A DNA stretch of 64,000 nucleotides. It comes from an uncultured Granulosicoccus sp. (GTDB lineage Bacteria; Pseudomonadota; Gammaproteobacteria; Granulosicoccales; Granulosicoccaceae). The stretch is taken from NCBI GenBank assembly GCA_947492525.1, contig CANLNQ010000032.1, forward strand, positions 1 to 64,000, in the 5' to 3' direction. Shown here one piece after another: positions 36,663 through 45,746 of this stretch (within the stretch, counting starts at the first letter, position 1; each line of letters starts with the position of its first letter). Under the pieces are notes generated by a model. That model was given only the letters and a program-made list of their open reading frames with translations, was not told where the DNA came from and made no database searches. Both the position numbers and the translations under genes were made by a program.

Positions 36663-37697
36663 CTACTGAAACGCGACCTGGATCTTCATGGCGCAACTGC
36701 GATCGGACGCCAGCTGAAAACCGGACTCGGCATCCATCAACGGCACGGTCTGCGTGATCAGGGGTTTGACGTTGATCAGGCCCTTGCGCATCAACTCCAC
36801 CCCCATGAAGAACTCTTCATGAAAGCGGAAAGAACCCCGAAATTGCAGCTCCTTGGCCGTCATTGCCTGAACCGGCAGCTGCATGTCCCCACCCAGTCCC
36901 AACTGCACGATGGTTCCGCGTGGGCGCATGACATTGATGGCGCCAGCCAGTGCCGGTGCCGCGCCCGTGCATTCGAACAGCACATCGAAATAGCCCTTGT
37001 CAGCTTCATAGGCTGCCAGTTCGTCGGCAGAGCTGCCCATGTTGATGACACGGTCAGCGCCGTTGTCGGCAGCCATCTGCAAGGTGAAATCGGTCAGATC
37101 GGTGGCAACGATCTCGGCGGCACCGGCACGACGTGCAGCCAGGATGCACAGCAGGCCGATGGGTCCACAGCCGGTAACCAGCACACGCTTGCCCAGCATT
37201 TCCCCGGCGTGGCGTGTGGCATGCAGGCAGACCGCCAGAGGTTCGGCCATGGCTGCCTCCCCGGCCGTCAGCCCGGTGGCATCGGCGCACTGCTCGACAT
37301 CGGCCACCAGGTACTCACTGAACGCCCCCTGGATATGCGGAAACGGCATGGCCGAGCCGTAGAAGCGCATGTTCAGACACTGATTGCGCAAACCTTCAGC
37401 GCAGAAGCGACAGTTGCCACAGGGTCGCGATGGTGAAACGGCGACAAGCTGACCCGTGGACAGACTCTCGACGCCCTCACCCAGCGCTTCGATATGACCG
37501 GCCACCTCGTGACCGAGCACCATGGGCTCCTTGAGCCGCACCGCACCGAAGCCACCATGATTGTAGTAATGCAGATCCGAACCGCAGATTCCACCGGCGG
37601 CCATTCGCACGAGCACCTGACCGGGCCCCAACCGAGGCACCTCCTGCTCTTCAATGCGCAGATCCCTGGGGGCGTGAATGACGATGCTCTTCATGGT
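36663..37697 (-). CDS. Zinc-dependent alcohol dehydrogenase, L-idonate 5-dehydrogenase-like
   Basis: About 344 aa from ATG 37697. An in-frame ATG at 37715 is possible but has its purine site too close. Catalytic zinc ligands C37 (GGICGSDLHYY), H62 and E63 (LGHEVAGH) are visible, as is the four-Cys structural site (CGNCRFCAEGLRNQC). The NAD motif is VTGCGPIGLL. The N-terminus MKSIVIHAPRDLRIEE is characteristic of the L-idonate 5-dehydrogenase branch, which yields 5-ketogluconate. It is divergent from the gluconate 5-dehydrogenase-like gene across an operator. Confidence 0.87.
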   Translation of the reverse strand, partial: TMKSIVIHAPRDLRIEEQEVPRLGPGQVLVRMAAGGICGSDLHYYNHGGFGAVRLKEPMVLGHEVAGHIEALGEGVESLSTGQLVAVSPSRPCGNCRFCAEGLRNQCLNMRFYGSAMPFPHIQGAFSEYLVADVEQCADATGLTAGEAAMAEPLAVCLHATRHAGEMLGKRVLVTGCGPIGLLCILAARRAGAAEIVATDLTDFTLQMAADNGADRVINMGSSADELAAYEADKGYFDVLFECTGAAPALAGAINVMRPRGTIVQLGLGGDMQLPVQAMTAKELQFRGSFRFHEEFFMGVELMRKGLINVKPLITQTVPLMDAESGFQLASDRSCAMKIQVAFQ

Positions 37698-37730
37698 TTC
37701 GTTCACCGAGGACATAATCCTTGATCTTTT

Positions 37731-37746
37731 ATGTTAACGCTAACAT
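37731..37746. promoter_or_regulatory. LacI/GntR-type operator candidate 3
   Basis: ATGTTAACGCTAACAT, perfect six-base arms ATGTTA/TAACAT around ACGC. It lies between the divergent idonate-type and gluconate-type dehydrogenase genes. The arms match the two sites at 35161-35203. Confidence 0.75.
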
Positions 37747-37790
37747 ACTTGAATCTTCCCACGCTGTCCAACCACAAAGAAGAGAATTCC

Positions 37791-38564
37791 ATGTCGCAAG
37801 GAGTAGAACTATTCAAGCTGTCCGGTCGCCGCGCACTCGTCACGGGATCCAGTCAGGGCATCGGTTTCGCACTGGCCCGGGGACTGGCGGAAGCTGGCGC
37901 CTCTCTGGTGCTGAACGGCCGGGATCAGAGCAAGCTTGACGCTGCCGCCGCCACCTTGCGTGAAGAAGGCCACACGGTGGACACGCTGCCCTTCGACGCC
38001 ACTGACCATGATGCCGTGCGCAAGGCAGTCGACGATTTCGAATCCTCCACAGGCGCCATCGATATCCTGATCAACAATGCCGGCATGCAACACCGTACGG
38101 CTCTGGAAGACTTCCCCGCCGAGGCTTTCGAAAAACTGCTGCAGACCAATATCGCCAGCGTGTTCCACGTCGGCCAGGCTTGTGCACGTCACATGATCGC
38201 GCGCGGCCAGGGCAAGATCATCAACATTGCCAGTGTGCAGAGCATGCTCGCCCGACCTTCCATCGCCCCCTACACCGCCACCAAGGGTGCCGTGGTGAAT
38301 CTGACCAAGGGCATGGCCACCGACTGGGCCGGTCACGGGCTGCAATGCAATGCCATTGCCCCGGGGTATTTCGACACGCCCCTGAATGCAGCCCTGGTCA
38401 GCGATGAGGAGTTTTCTGCCTGGCTGGCCAAGCGCACACCGGCGGGTCGCTGGGGACTGGTGAAGGAACTGGTTGGCGCGGCCATCTTTCTCTCCTCCGA
38501 AGCGTCCAGCTTCGTCAACGGCCATACGCTGTATGTGGACGGCGGCATCACCGCTTCACTCTGA
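37791..38564 (+). CDS. SDR-family gluconate 5-dehydrogenase-like protein
   Basis: 257 aa from ATG 37791 (AAGAAGAG upstream). Classical SDR: TGSSQGIG (about residues 18-25), NNAG, catalytic Ser in NIASVQSML, and YxxxK in PYTATKGAVV. It has a C-terminal VDGGITASL end. The overall pattern matches IdnO/gluconate 5-dehydrogenase, which reduces 5-ketogluconate to gluconate. With the divergent idonate-type enzyme it would form the pair that converts L-idonate to D-gluconate. Confidence 0.88.
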   Translation: MSQGVELFKLSGRRALVTGSSQGIGFALARGLAEAGASLVLNGRDQSKLDAAAATLREEGHTVDTLPFDATDHDAVRKAVDDFESSTGAIDILINNAGMQHRTALEDFPAEAFEKLLQTNIASVFHVGQACARHMIARGQGKIINIASVQSMLARPSIAPYTATKGAVVNLTKGMATDWAGHGLQCNAIAPGYFDTPLNAALVSDEEFSAWLAKRTPAGRWGLVKELVGAAIFLSSEASSFVNGHTLYVDGGITASL

Positions 38565-38595
38565 TCACAATCGGCACAACCAGGAGACAGACCAC

Positions 38596-39480
38596 ATGGG
38601 ACTCAATGCAGCGCTGATCGGTGCCGGCGCCATGGGCGGTGCCATCGGCACACGCCTGTGCGAAACGGGACACACACTCAACGTGTTCGATCTGGACACG
38701 GCAAAAGTTGCAGCGCTGGTGGACAAGGGTGCCATCGCCGCTGCCACGGCTGCAGAGGCGGCTGCGCAATCAGACTACGTCATCACCAGCCTGAACTCTG
38801 CACGAATCATTGAACTAGCGGTCTTTGGCGAAAATGGCGTTGCCAGCGGTGCCAGACCCGGCACCCTGATCATCGACATGTCCTCGATCGACCCGGAGGC
38901 CACGCGGCAGCTGGCTGCCCGTGCAAAAGAGGCCGGCTTGCGATGGGTGGATAGCCCGCTTTCCGGCGGCGCACCGAAAGCCTTGATCGGTGAGCTGACA
39001 CTGATGGCCGGTGGAGAGGCGCAGGACGTGGAAGACGCCCATGAACTGTTGAAGGATGTCTCTGCCCAGTTCACTCACATGGGGCCCTCAGGCGCTGGCC
39101 AGGCCACCAAGCTGATCAATCAGGTGCTGTGTGCCATCCAGTTTCTGGGAGTGGCCGAAGCAACCGCACTGGCCGAGGATGCCGGTGTGGATGTGGCGAA
39201 GATTCCTCAAGCCCTCAAGGGCGGACGCGCCGACAGTGCCCTGTTGCAGGAATACATGCCTCGCTTCGCCACCCGAGACTATCGCCGTACCGGACGAATC
39301 GACAACATGGTAAAGGATCTGAACGGGGCGCAGGACCTGGCAAGATCCACCAATACAAGCATGCCCCTGACAGCTGTCAGTGCCGAGGTACATCGATTGT
39401 TGACTCGCATTGGCCTGGGCGGCGAGGATCAGGCAGCGTTGATGGAGTATTTTTCGCGATCGGGGCAGAGCGAGTCCTGA
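38596..39480 (+). CDS. 3-hydroxyisobutyrate dehydrogenase-family (beta-hydroxyacid) oxidoreductase
   Basis: 294 aa from ATG 38596 with AGGAGA upstream. N-terminal GAGAMGGAIGTRL nucleotide motif, substrate loop SPLSGGAPKALIGELTLMAG, and catalytic Lys in GAGQATKLINQVL. The family oxidises beta-hydroxy acids, for example tartronate semialdehyde or 2-hydroxymethylglutarate types. It follows the SDR gene by 31 bases, presumably as one transcript. The specific substrate is unknown. Confidence 0.9.
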   Translation: MGLNAALIGAGAMGGAIGTRLCETGHTLNVFDLDTAKVAALVDKGAIAAATAAEAAAQSDYVITSLNSARIIELAVFGENGVASGARPGTLIIDMSSIDPEATRQLAARAKEAGLRWVDSPLSGGAPKALIGELTLMAGGEAQDVEDAHELLKDVSAQFTHMGPSGAGQATKLINQVLCAIQFLGVAEATALAEDAGVDVAKIPQALKGGRADSALLQEYMPRFATRDYRRTGRIDNMVKDLNGAQDLARSTNTSMPLTAVSAEVHRLLTRIGLGGEDQAALMEYFSRSGQSES

Positions 39481-39746
39481 CAAGGGAGGTTCACGCCTTG
39501 TCGTCTGGCCCGACTCCGCAAGAATGGATTGTTGGAGCCACGATTCTACGTAGATAAGCGACGAAGTGGCTGATTTATGCGGAGGAACGTTATCGGTTCA
39601 CAAGCGGCCGGCAGCAGCTTCGTGGCGATTGCCTGAAATTTGAAACCGGTTTAGCATTCAGCCTGGCAGTTCACGATTCGCCAGGATGTGGCGGATGACA
39701 GCCTGCCGCCAGTGACCACACGGTACCGGAGAAGGATTTCTACACC

Positions 39747-41822
39747 ATGCGCAACGCACCGATCACGCTTCTGCTGCCCACACCTCTGCTGTTGTTGTCA
39801 CTGCTTTCAGGCTGTGGTGGCGGTGGCGGCAGCGGTGAAGCCCGGCCCGCCGATGATGAACAGAGCACGGCGACCGGTGAGAATCCGTACCCCAATTTAT
39901 CGCTCAATGGCACACTGACAGGACGTGTGTTCGAGACCGAAGACGCCCGCTATATCGATCTGGAAACCGGCGAGACCGTGCAATTGTCGGGCACTGCCGC
40001 CTACCCCGGCGGCGACGGTCGATATGTCGTTGAACACCGTGAAAGCGCAAGGTTCATGCCCGATGCCGGTTGTTACGATTTTGCCAAATGGTTTGACCGG
40101 ATCAGTATCCGCGACTCCGTGACTGGCCGTGTGACGGACGAATTCGAACTGTCCGAATCTGTCTACGGTCCCGTCAGGCTCTCGCCCGATGGACAGACAC
40201 TGGCGCTTGTCTGGGACAAGTCACATGTCTGTTACGACACCAGTGCTGCATTGACCATTTTCTCGCGAGAAGGCGAAGAGATAGTCAGAGCAACGGATGC
40301 GGTGGGCACCTACGACTGGCTACCGGATAATCGTCTGGTATTCACGGTAGGCCAGAAGATCGGCATGGAGCTGGAACGCAACAGCTTCAGATACAGAACC
40401 GTTGTCGACATGAGTGATGTACCCGGCTACCCCAGCCGTATCGATGTCAGCCCGGACGGCACCCAGATCCTGTTCGAGATGGTCACGCGAACCAGCCTGT
40501 GGCTATCGACCGTTCACTATCGTGACGCAACCGTATGGGCTGTCAACGTGGACGGCACGAACCTGCGACAGGTTGCCACCAGCAGTCGGGAAGACGATCC
40601 CGACGATGAATACGACGACCCGCAAGTGAACATGCCGGTCTGGTCTCCGGATGGTCAGTCCATACTGATGACCGAGGATTTCACCAGCGGAGGTGCTGTC
40701 TGGGTGGACTACGACTACAACGTCAACGTCATGCCGATCATCGACGATGCACTCACCTACATACTGCCTGCCGACTCGGTCGGTCAGGCACTGCCTCCCG
40801 CGCAATATGCGGTGGATGGTGTGCGCCCTCTGCTCTCGCTGGGCAGTGGCAGCCGCCTGGGTGCCGTCACGGTAGACCCACTCTCCCCGGTGATGTGGGC
40901 ACCCACCTACCCCCGGCCGGAGGTCGTCAGCGGTTCTCTGCCCGCCGCCAATGGTCGCCCCAATCGCGCCCTGCCCGGATCAATGACCTTCCTGACGGAT
41001 AACGATGATGACACGGTATCGCTGGTCTCGGTCGAGCTTGCCACATCAACGCCGCGCACCCTCACCACCATCGCAGACGGTGATCTGGACGACCCCGGCT
41101 ACGCCGGCGTGGCTGCGGACAACTCGCGCACCGCGCACTATGTCTACGACTACGGGGATGACTCGCTGCGGGTGTACGACAGCGCTGGCGAGCTGGTCAG
41201 AGATGTGGCGCTGATCACCAGTCGCTACGACTACACGCCGGAATCCGCCTTTCGCTTTTCACCGGTGGACAATGATCTGATTGCCTGGATTTACGATGAT
41301 GGTGATTTCGGTACGGGCGTCGTTGTGCTGAATCTGGCGAGCATGTCCTTCGTGGCCCGATGGGACAATCTGGACTATGACGCGATCGCCTGGACAGCCG
41401 AGGGCGATCTGCTGCTGTTCGATGAAGGCCGCGCCTACAAGTCGGAGGTTGAAGGTGCAACGTCGGCAGATTTTGCTCCGTTGCAGAACCTGTTCGATTT
41501 CGGAGAAGCCATTTCGCTGCCTGCCGTGAGTCCGGTCAACGGGGATGTGGCGTTCACCGCAGGCGGCCAGTTGTTCGTCATCTCACAGAACGGGCAGAAT
41601 CCGCGCCGTGTCATTGCCCCCAGCGATGGCAGTTCTACCCGTCCCGTGTGGTCGCCCGATGGCAGATTCATCAGCGTTGTGCACCGGGGCGATAACTACT
41701 TCGTGGCAGCCGATGCACAGAACGTCAGACTCTATGAAGACAATCGCAGCATGGGCGGATTTCAGTTGGGCGAAGGCAGTCGCTACAGCCAGCCGGATGA
41801 TTCGCGGCGCTTGAGTTGGTAA
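39747..41822 (+). CDS. Lipoprotein with TolB/WD40-like beta-propeller
   Basis: 691 aa. The lipoprotein signal ends in LLSGC, followed by Gly-rich and acidic tether residues. Propeller blade motifs of the PD40 type recur: ISVSPDGTQILF-like (VSPDGTQILFEM), PVWSPDGQSILMTED and PVWSPDGRFISVVH. These are spread over about residues 110-680. It is probably anchored in the outer membrane. AGAAGGA sits about 12 bases before ATG 39747. It resembles the lipoprotein at 3455 in design but not closely in sequence. Confidence 0.82.
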   Translation: MRNAPITLLLPTPLLLLSLLSGCGGGGGSGEARPADDEQSTATGENPYPNLSLNGTLTGRVFETEDARYIDLETGETVQLSGTAAYPGGDGRYVVEHRESARFMPDAGCYDFAKWFDRISIRDSVTGRVTDEFELSESVYGPVRLSPDGQTLALVWDKSHVCYDTSAALTIFSREGEEIVRATDAVGTYDWLPDNRLVFTVGQKIGMELERNSFRYRTVVDMSDVPGYPSRIDVSPDGTQILFEMVTRTSLWLSTVHYRDATVWAVNVDGTNLRQVATSSREDDPDDEYDDPQVNMPVWSPDGQSILMTEDFTSGGAVWVDYDYNVNVMPIIDDALTYILPADSVGQALPPAQYAVDGVRPLLSLGSGSRLGAVTVDPLSPVMWAPTYPRPEVVSGSLPAANGRPNRALPGSMTFLTDNDDDTVSLVSVELATSTPRTLTTIADGDLDDPGYAGVAADNSRTAHYVYDYGDDSLRVYDSAGELVRDVALITSRYDYTPESAFRFSPVDNDLIAWIYDDGDFGTGVVVLNLASMSFVARWDNLDYDAIAWTAEGDLLLFDEGRAYKSEVEGATSADFAPLQNLFDFGEAISLPAVSPVNGDVAFTAGGQLFVISQNGQNPRRVIAPSDGSSTRPVWSPDGRFISVVHRGDNYFVAADAQNVRLYEDNRSMGGFQLGEGSRYSQPDDSRRLSW

Positions 41823-42050
41823 GAAAGGCGGCGTTGGGCGGGCGTGGCTTGATCGGGCGCGCGACGTGGACGTGGGCGTTGCGGCTCAAGCGTGACGTGA
41901 CGTAGCCGGCAGGGACAGCAACCGAGAAAACATTGTGCAGATTGGCGCTCTGCCTTGAATGCAGGCCGGTTTTTCCGGAAAATCAGCCCTTCAAGCTTCA
42001 TGATCTGCTGACGCCAGGCACCAGTACAACTAACCGCTGTGTCACGAGAT

Positions 42051-42140
42051 GCACGTCCTCCCGGGCACGAGCTTGCCGCTAGTCGAGCGAATGGTGCACG
42101 TCCTTCGGGGCACGAGCCTGCCGCTGGTCTTGTGAATGGT
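42051..42140. repeat. Two 45-bp direct repeats in the 41823-42217 gap
   Basis: Two tandem copies begin GCACGTCC at 42051 and 42096, each containing GGGCACGAGC(t/c)TGCCGCT and ending GAATGGT. About 80 percent identity is visible. The rest of the 395-bp gap has no recognisable gene. Confidence 0.8.
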
Positions 42141-42217
42141 GATGCCCCTTCGTGCACCTGCATCGTCAAAGCGCTGCTACTCTAATTCCCTCTCAACAGA
42201 CGACCACCGACGCATTC

Positions 42218-42808
42218 GTGAACAAGATCCTCGTTACCGTGGCCTTTGTCGCCCTCTGCGCCGGGGGGACGGCTGTGGCGTGGCTCAGCCGTGCCGATCC
42301 TGAGCCTCAGCCCTACACCTCTCCGGCGCCGGGCAACAAGGCCATGACAGCTGCTGATGTGACCGCCGACAGCTATAGCGTTATCCCTTACATGCTGGTC
42401 AGGATCTACGCCGCCTTCGACGAACAGGAAGAAGCAGCGATCTACGACGGGCTGGCGGAAGTGGCAGCCGAGGATGCACTGGAGGAACTGTATCTGGAGC
42501 GCGTGGGTGCGCTGGGGAGCGGCGGTCTCGAGCCGGATCAGACGCTGCACGCCATGGAGGTATTGCGCCTCAACAGTACACATCAGGGCGATCAGGTTCT
42601 GATCGATGCCCAGTGGCGTGTGGTGGGCACCGTGGGCCACGATGAACACATGCATGTACGTGGCAACACCTATTCGGCCAATCTGCAACTCGCCCCCGTG
42701 AATGACAGCTGGCGCGTCGTGGCCTTCGAGCTGACCGATATCGATCGCAGCGAGGCCGGCCAGACCCGGCGCGAAGGCAGCGATGATGAATGGAGCGCCG
42801 CGAATTGA
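42218..42808 (+). CDS. Hypothetical exported/anchored protein, first gene of the probable metal operon
   Basis: About 196 aa if GTG 42218 is the start. This gives an N-terminal signal or anchor (MNKILVTVAFVALCAGGTAV). A longer GTG start at 42152 would bury it. The mature part is acidic, with a central YMLVRIYAAFDEQEEAAIYD and a His-containing loop (VGHDEHMHVRGNTY). No family is recognised. It overlaps the ATPase gene start by 19 bases, so it belongs to the operon with the LolD/FtsX-type ABC and ZnuA-like genes. The His loop is compatible with metal contact. Confidence 0.65.
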   Translation: MNKILVTVAFVALCAGGTAVAWLSRADPEPQPYTSPAPGNKAMTAADVTADSYSVIPYMLVRIYAAFDEQEEAAIYDGLAEVAAEDALEELYLERVGALGSGGLEPDQTLHAMEVLRLNSTHQGDQVLIDAQWRVVGTVGHDEHMHVRGNTYSANLQLAPVNDSWRVVAFELTDIDRSEAGQTRREGSDDEWSAAN

Positions 42809-43473
42809 TTCAACTACAGGATGTCTCCTTCGGCTATCCGCAAGGTGCCTTTCGCCTGTCCATCCCGGCACTGGCCATCGATTCGGGCGCCCGGGTTGCC
42901 GTGGTTGGCCCCAGCGGTAGCGGCAAGACTACCTTGCTGAACCTGGTCGCCGGGCTTGCCATTCCCGAGACCGGCAGCGTGACGGTGGGCGAGACGGTCG
43001 TGTCCGACCTGAACGACGCTGCGCGGCGCCGCTTTCGCGCCGACCGCATCGGCTTTGTCTTCCAGAATTTTGCCCTGATGGATTACCTTACGGCCGGTGA
43101 GAACATTCTCTACCCCTATCGCATCGTTCGCTCACTGCGGCTCGACGCCGGGGTTCGAAAGCGAGCCCTGCAACTGGCCGAGGCCTGCGGCATCGCTGAC
43201 AAGCTCGACAGGCACCCGGGTGCACTCAGTCAGGGTGAACAGCAGCGGGTAGCCATCTGCCGGGCCCTGGTCACCCGCCCCTCCCTGATTCTGGCGGACG
43301 AGGCCACCGGCAATCTGGACCCCGAGACCAAGGTCGTCATCCTCGATCTACTGTTTGCACGTGCCGCCGAGCAGGGGGCCGCCCTGCTGGCCGTCACCCA
43401 CGACCACGAGCTGCTGCAGCGCTTTGATCGCGTGATCGATTTTGCGGACCTGCGTCAGGCCACCGTCTCATGA
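42790..43473 (+). CDS. ABC transporter ATP-binding protein (LolD/MacB type)
   Basis: 227 aa. Walker A GPSGSGKTT (about residues 39-47), signature LSQGEQQRVAICRAL and Walker B LILADEATGNLD are typical of LolD/FtsE/MacB ATPases that work with FtsX-type permeases. It overlaps the upstream gene and joins the permease by ATGA overlap. In this type, ATP hydrolysis drives periplasmic movement rather than transport through a channel. Confidence 0.9.
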   Translation: MERRELIQLQDVSFGYPQGAFRLSIPALAIDSGARVAVVGPSGSGKTTLLNLVAGLAIPETGSVTVGETVVSDLNDAARRRFRADRIGFVFQNFALMDYLTAGENILYPYRIVRSLRLDAGVRKRALQLAEACGIADKLDRHPGALSQGEQQRVAICRALVTRPSLILADEATGNLDPETKVVILDLLFARAAEQGAALLAVTHDHELLQRFDRVIDFADLRQATVS

Positions 43474-44630
43474 ACGCGCTGTATCTGGCCTTTGCCCATC
43501 TGCGCTGGAACTGGGCACGCAGTCTGGTGCTGATACTGGTGGGCGCCCTGATTCTGGCCGTGCCGATGATCAGCGAGATTCTGCTGCGCGGCTCGGAAGA
43601 CGCGCTGACCCGACGCGCCGAATCCACACCACAGGTGATCGGCGCACGTGGCAGCCAGCTGGATCTGGTCATGGATGCGCTCTATTTCAGTGAGGATCGC
43701 GCCACGCCCATCACCATGGCGGCCAGCGAATCGGTGTGGGACAGCGGCCTGGGCCTGCCCATTCCCCTCTACACCGCCTTCGATACCCACGGTGCGCGCA
43801 TCGTCGGCACCACCCTGGACTATTTCGAATTCCGCCAGCTTGCCGTGCTGCAGGGTCGCCTGTTCGCCGTGCTCGGCGAGGCCGTCATCGGCTCCGCCCT
43901 GGCCGAACGTCTCGGGGTCGGGGTTGGCGACACGCTGGTCTCATCGCCGCAGAACCTGTTCGATCTGGACGGCGTCTACCCGCTGGAGATGAGCATAGCG
44001 GGGGTGCTCGCCCCCAGCGGCACAGCCGATGATCATGTGTTGTTCACCGACGTGAAGACCAGCTGGGTCATCGCCGGTATCGGCCATGGCCACGAGGATG
44101 TGATCAGCGCCGAAGAGGCCGAGCAGGGCAATGTGGCGGCCAACGCTGCCCTGTTGCAATTCAACCGCATCACGGATGCGAACATCGACAGCTTTCACTT
44201 TCATGGCTCGGCAGAGAGCTACCCGGTATCGGCCGTGATCGTGGCGCCCTACGACACACGCTCCGCCACCATTCTGCGCGGTCGCTATCTGGATGCCGAC
44301 AACCCGCTGCAACTGGTCTTGCCCGACGATATCATTGCCGACCTGGTGGACAGGATCTTTCGTATCGCGACCCTGCTCGATGCCGTGACACTCATCATCG
44401 GCGTGGCGGCCGCGGCGGCCATGGGACTGTCGCTGTTCCTGTCCTGGCGCCTGCGCGCCGAGGAGATGGCCACCGCCTGGCGACTCGGCGCCGGTCGCGG
44501 CAGTGTGTTCGCCCTTGCCGGCGCCGAGATACTGATCATTCTGTGCGCCGCCATCTGCGTGGCGACTCTAATCGTCCTTTCCGTGCGTACATCCAGTGAA
44601 GCCCTGCTGAACTGGCTGCTCGCCCTTTGA
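43470..44630 (+). CDS. FtsX/MacB-type ABC permease
   Basis: 386 aa. One N-terminal hydrophobic helix (about 15-38, SLVLILVGALILAVPMI), a large periplasmic domain, then three C-terminal helices (about 290-385, TLLDAVTLIIGVAAAAAMGL and LAGAEILIILCAAICVATLI). This four-helix plan matches LolC/E and MacB permeases. It is coupled to the ATPase. The neighbouring DUF4198 and ZnuA-like proteins suggest a role in metal handling, not lipoprotein release. Confidence 0.87.
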   Translation: MNALYLAFAHLRWNWARSLVLILVGALILAVPMISEILLRGSEDALTRRAESTPQVIGARGSQLDLVMDALYFSEDRATPITMAASESVWDSGLGLPIPLYTAFDTHGARIVGTTLDYFEFRQLAVLQGRLFAVLGEAVIGSALAERLGVGVGDTLVSSPQNLFDLDGVYPLEMSIAGVLAPSGTADDHVLFTDVKTSWVIAGIGHGHEDVISAEEAEQGNVAANAALLQFNRITDANIDSFHFHGSAESYPVSAVIVAPYDTRSATILRGRYLDADNPLQLVLPDDIIADLVDRIFRIATLLDAVTLIIGVAAAAAMGLSLFLSWRLRAEEMATAWRLGAGRGSVFALAGAEILIILCAAICVATLIVLSVRTSSEALLNWLLAL

Positions 44631-44646
44631 ATTGATGGAGACCTGC

Positions 44647-45411
44647 ATGAAATCGTTTGCCTCGACGGCCCTGATCCTGTCCCTGGCCGCTGTACCGGCC
44701 TACGCCCACTACGGCATGATCATCCCGTCAGACAATATGCTCAGTCAGGAAGATGGCCGATCCATCGATCTGACCCTGTCCTTCTCCCACCCCTTCGAAG
44801 GCAAGGGCATGACCCTCGACAAGCCCGCATCCTTCAGCGTCACCCACGCGGGTCGGACCACGGAATTGCTCGACCAGTTAACAGAAACCACGGTCATGGA
44901 CGAGGCCGGTTTTGCACTCTCCTACGATCTGGACCGCCCCGGCACCTATGTCTTCGCCCTGACTCCTCACCCCTACTGGGAGCCCGAGGAAGACGCCTTC
45001 ATCACGCACTACACCAAGACCTATGTATCGGCCTACGGCGACGATGAGGGATGGGATACCGAGCTGGGGCTCAAGACCGAGATCGTACCGCTGTCCAAAC
45101 CCTTCGCCCTGTGGACAGGCAACGTCTTTCAGGGAATCGTCAAGCTGGACGGTGAAGCGGTGCCGCATGCCGAGGTGGAAGTGGAGTATTACAACGAAGA
45201 CGGCAGTGCCACGGTACCGTCAGACCTGATGATTACCCAGACCATCAAGGCCGATGCGAATGGCGTCTTCACCTACGCCGTGCCCGAGAACGGCTGGTGG
45301 GGTTTTGCCGCACTGAACACCGCCGAGCAGCCGATGCCGTTCGAAGGCGAGGACAAGGATCACGAGCTGGGCGCCGTGATCTGGGTGCATTTCGAGCCAT
45401 GGGCACGCTGA
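44647..45411 (+). CDS. DUF4198-domain periplasmic protein
   Basis: 254 aa from ATG 44647 with TGGAGA upstream. The signal peptide is MKSFASTALILSLAAVPAYA, then the mature N-terminus begins HYGMIIPSDN. A mature N-terminal His is a known metal ligand in NikK-type and related proteins. The remainder is a beta-sandwich with TLDKPASFSVTHAG and a carboxypeptidase-like repeat (FQGIVKLDGEAVPHAEVEVE). DUF4198 proteins accompany nickel or cobalt uptake systems, so metal delivery is likely. It overlaps the next gene by one base. Confidence 0.83.
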   Translation: MKSFASTALILSLAAVPAYAHYGMIIPSDNMLSQEDGRSIDLTLSFSHPFEGKGMTLDKPASFSVTHAGRTTELLDQLTETTVMDEAGFALSYDLDRPGTYVFALTPHPYWEPEEDAFITHYTKTYVSAYGDDEGWDTELGLKTEIVPLSKPFALWTGNVFQGIVKLDGEAVPHAEVEVEYYNEDGSATVPSDLMITQTIKADANGVFTYAVPENGWWGFAALNTAEQPMPFEGEDKDHELGAVIWVHFEPWAR

Positions 45412-45746
45412 TGCGTCTGCCACTACTTGTGGCAGCCCTGCTGCTGAGCACAACCGCCCTGGCTCACGACCTGCGGGTATTCGCCTACGTGGAAGGCGAT
45501 ACCGTGAACGTTGAGGCACGCTTTTCCTCCGGGCGTCTGCCGGTGCAAGGTGAAGTGCGTGTGTTCGACGCCAATGAAACACTGACCGCCACCTACGCGA
45601 TCGACCCCGATGGTATCACCTCGTTCCCCCTGGACGAAGCTGCGCGCAACAGCGGCCTGATGATTGAAGTGCAAGTGGGTGAAGGGCATTCGGACTACTG
45701 GTTGCTGACCCCGGATGACATTGCCAAAGGACAGGATAAACCATGA
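45411..45746 (+). CDS. Small periplasmic protein with metal-operon context
   Basis: 111 aa from ATG 45411, which overlaps the preceding stop. The signal peptide is MRLPLLVAALLLSTTALA, then the mature N-terminus begins HDLRVFAYVE, again with a leading His. It is a single Ig-like domain with a VNVEARFSSGRLPVQGEVRV strand pair, resembling the NikL-type accessory family. It lacks any transmembrane anchor. It overlaps the ZnuA-like gene by ATGA. Confidence 0.72.
   Translation: MRLPLLVAALLLSTTALAHDLRVFAYVEGDTVNVEARFSSGRLPVQGEVRVFDANETLTATYAIDPDGITSFPLDEAARNSGLMIEVQVGEGHSDYWLLTPDDIAKGQDKP

Noticed and set aside
41783-42169. 128-codon minus-strand frame with repeated SCP-GRA motifs
   Set aside because: The motif comes from the 45-bp DNA repeat; no ribosome site, and it overlaps the lipoprotein end.
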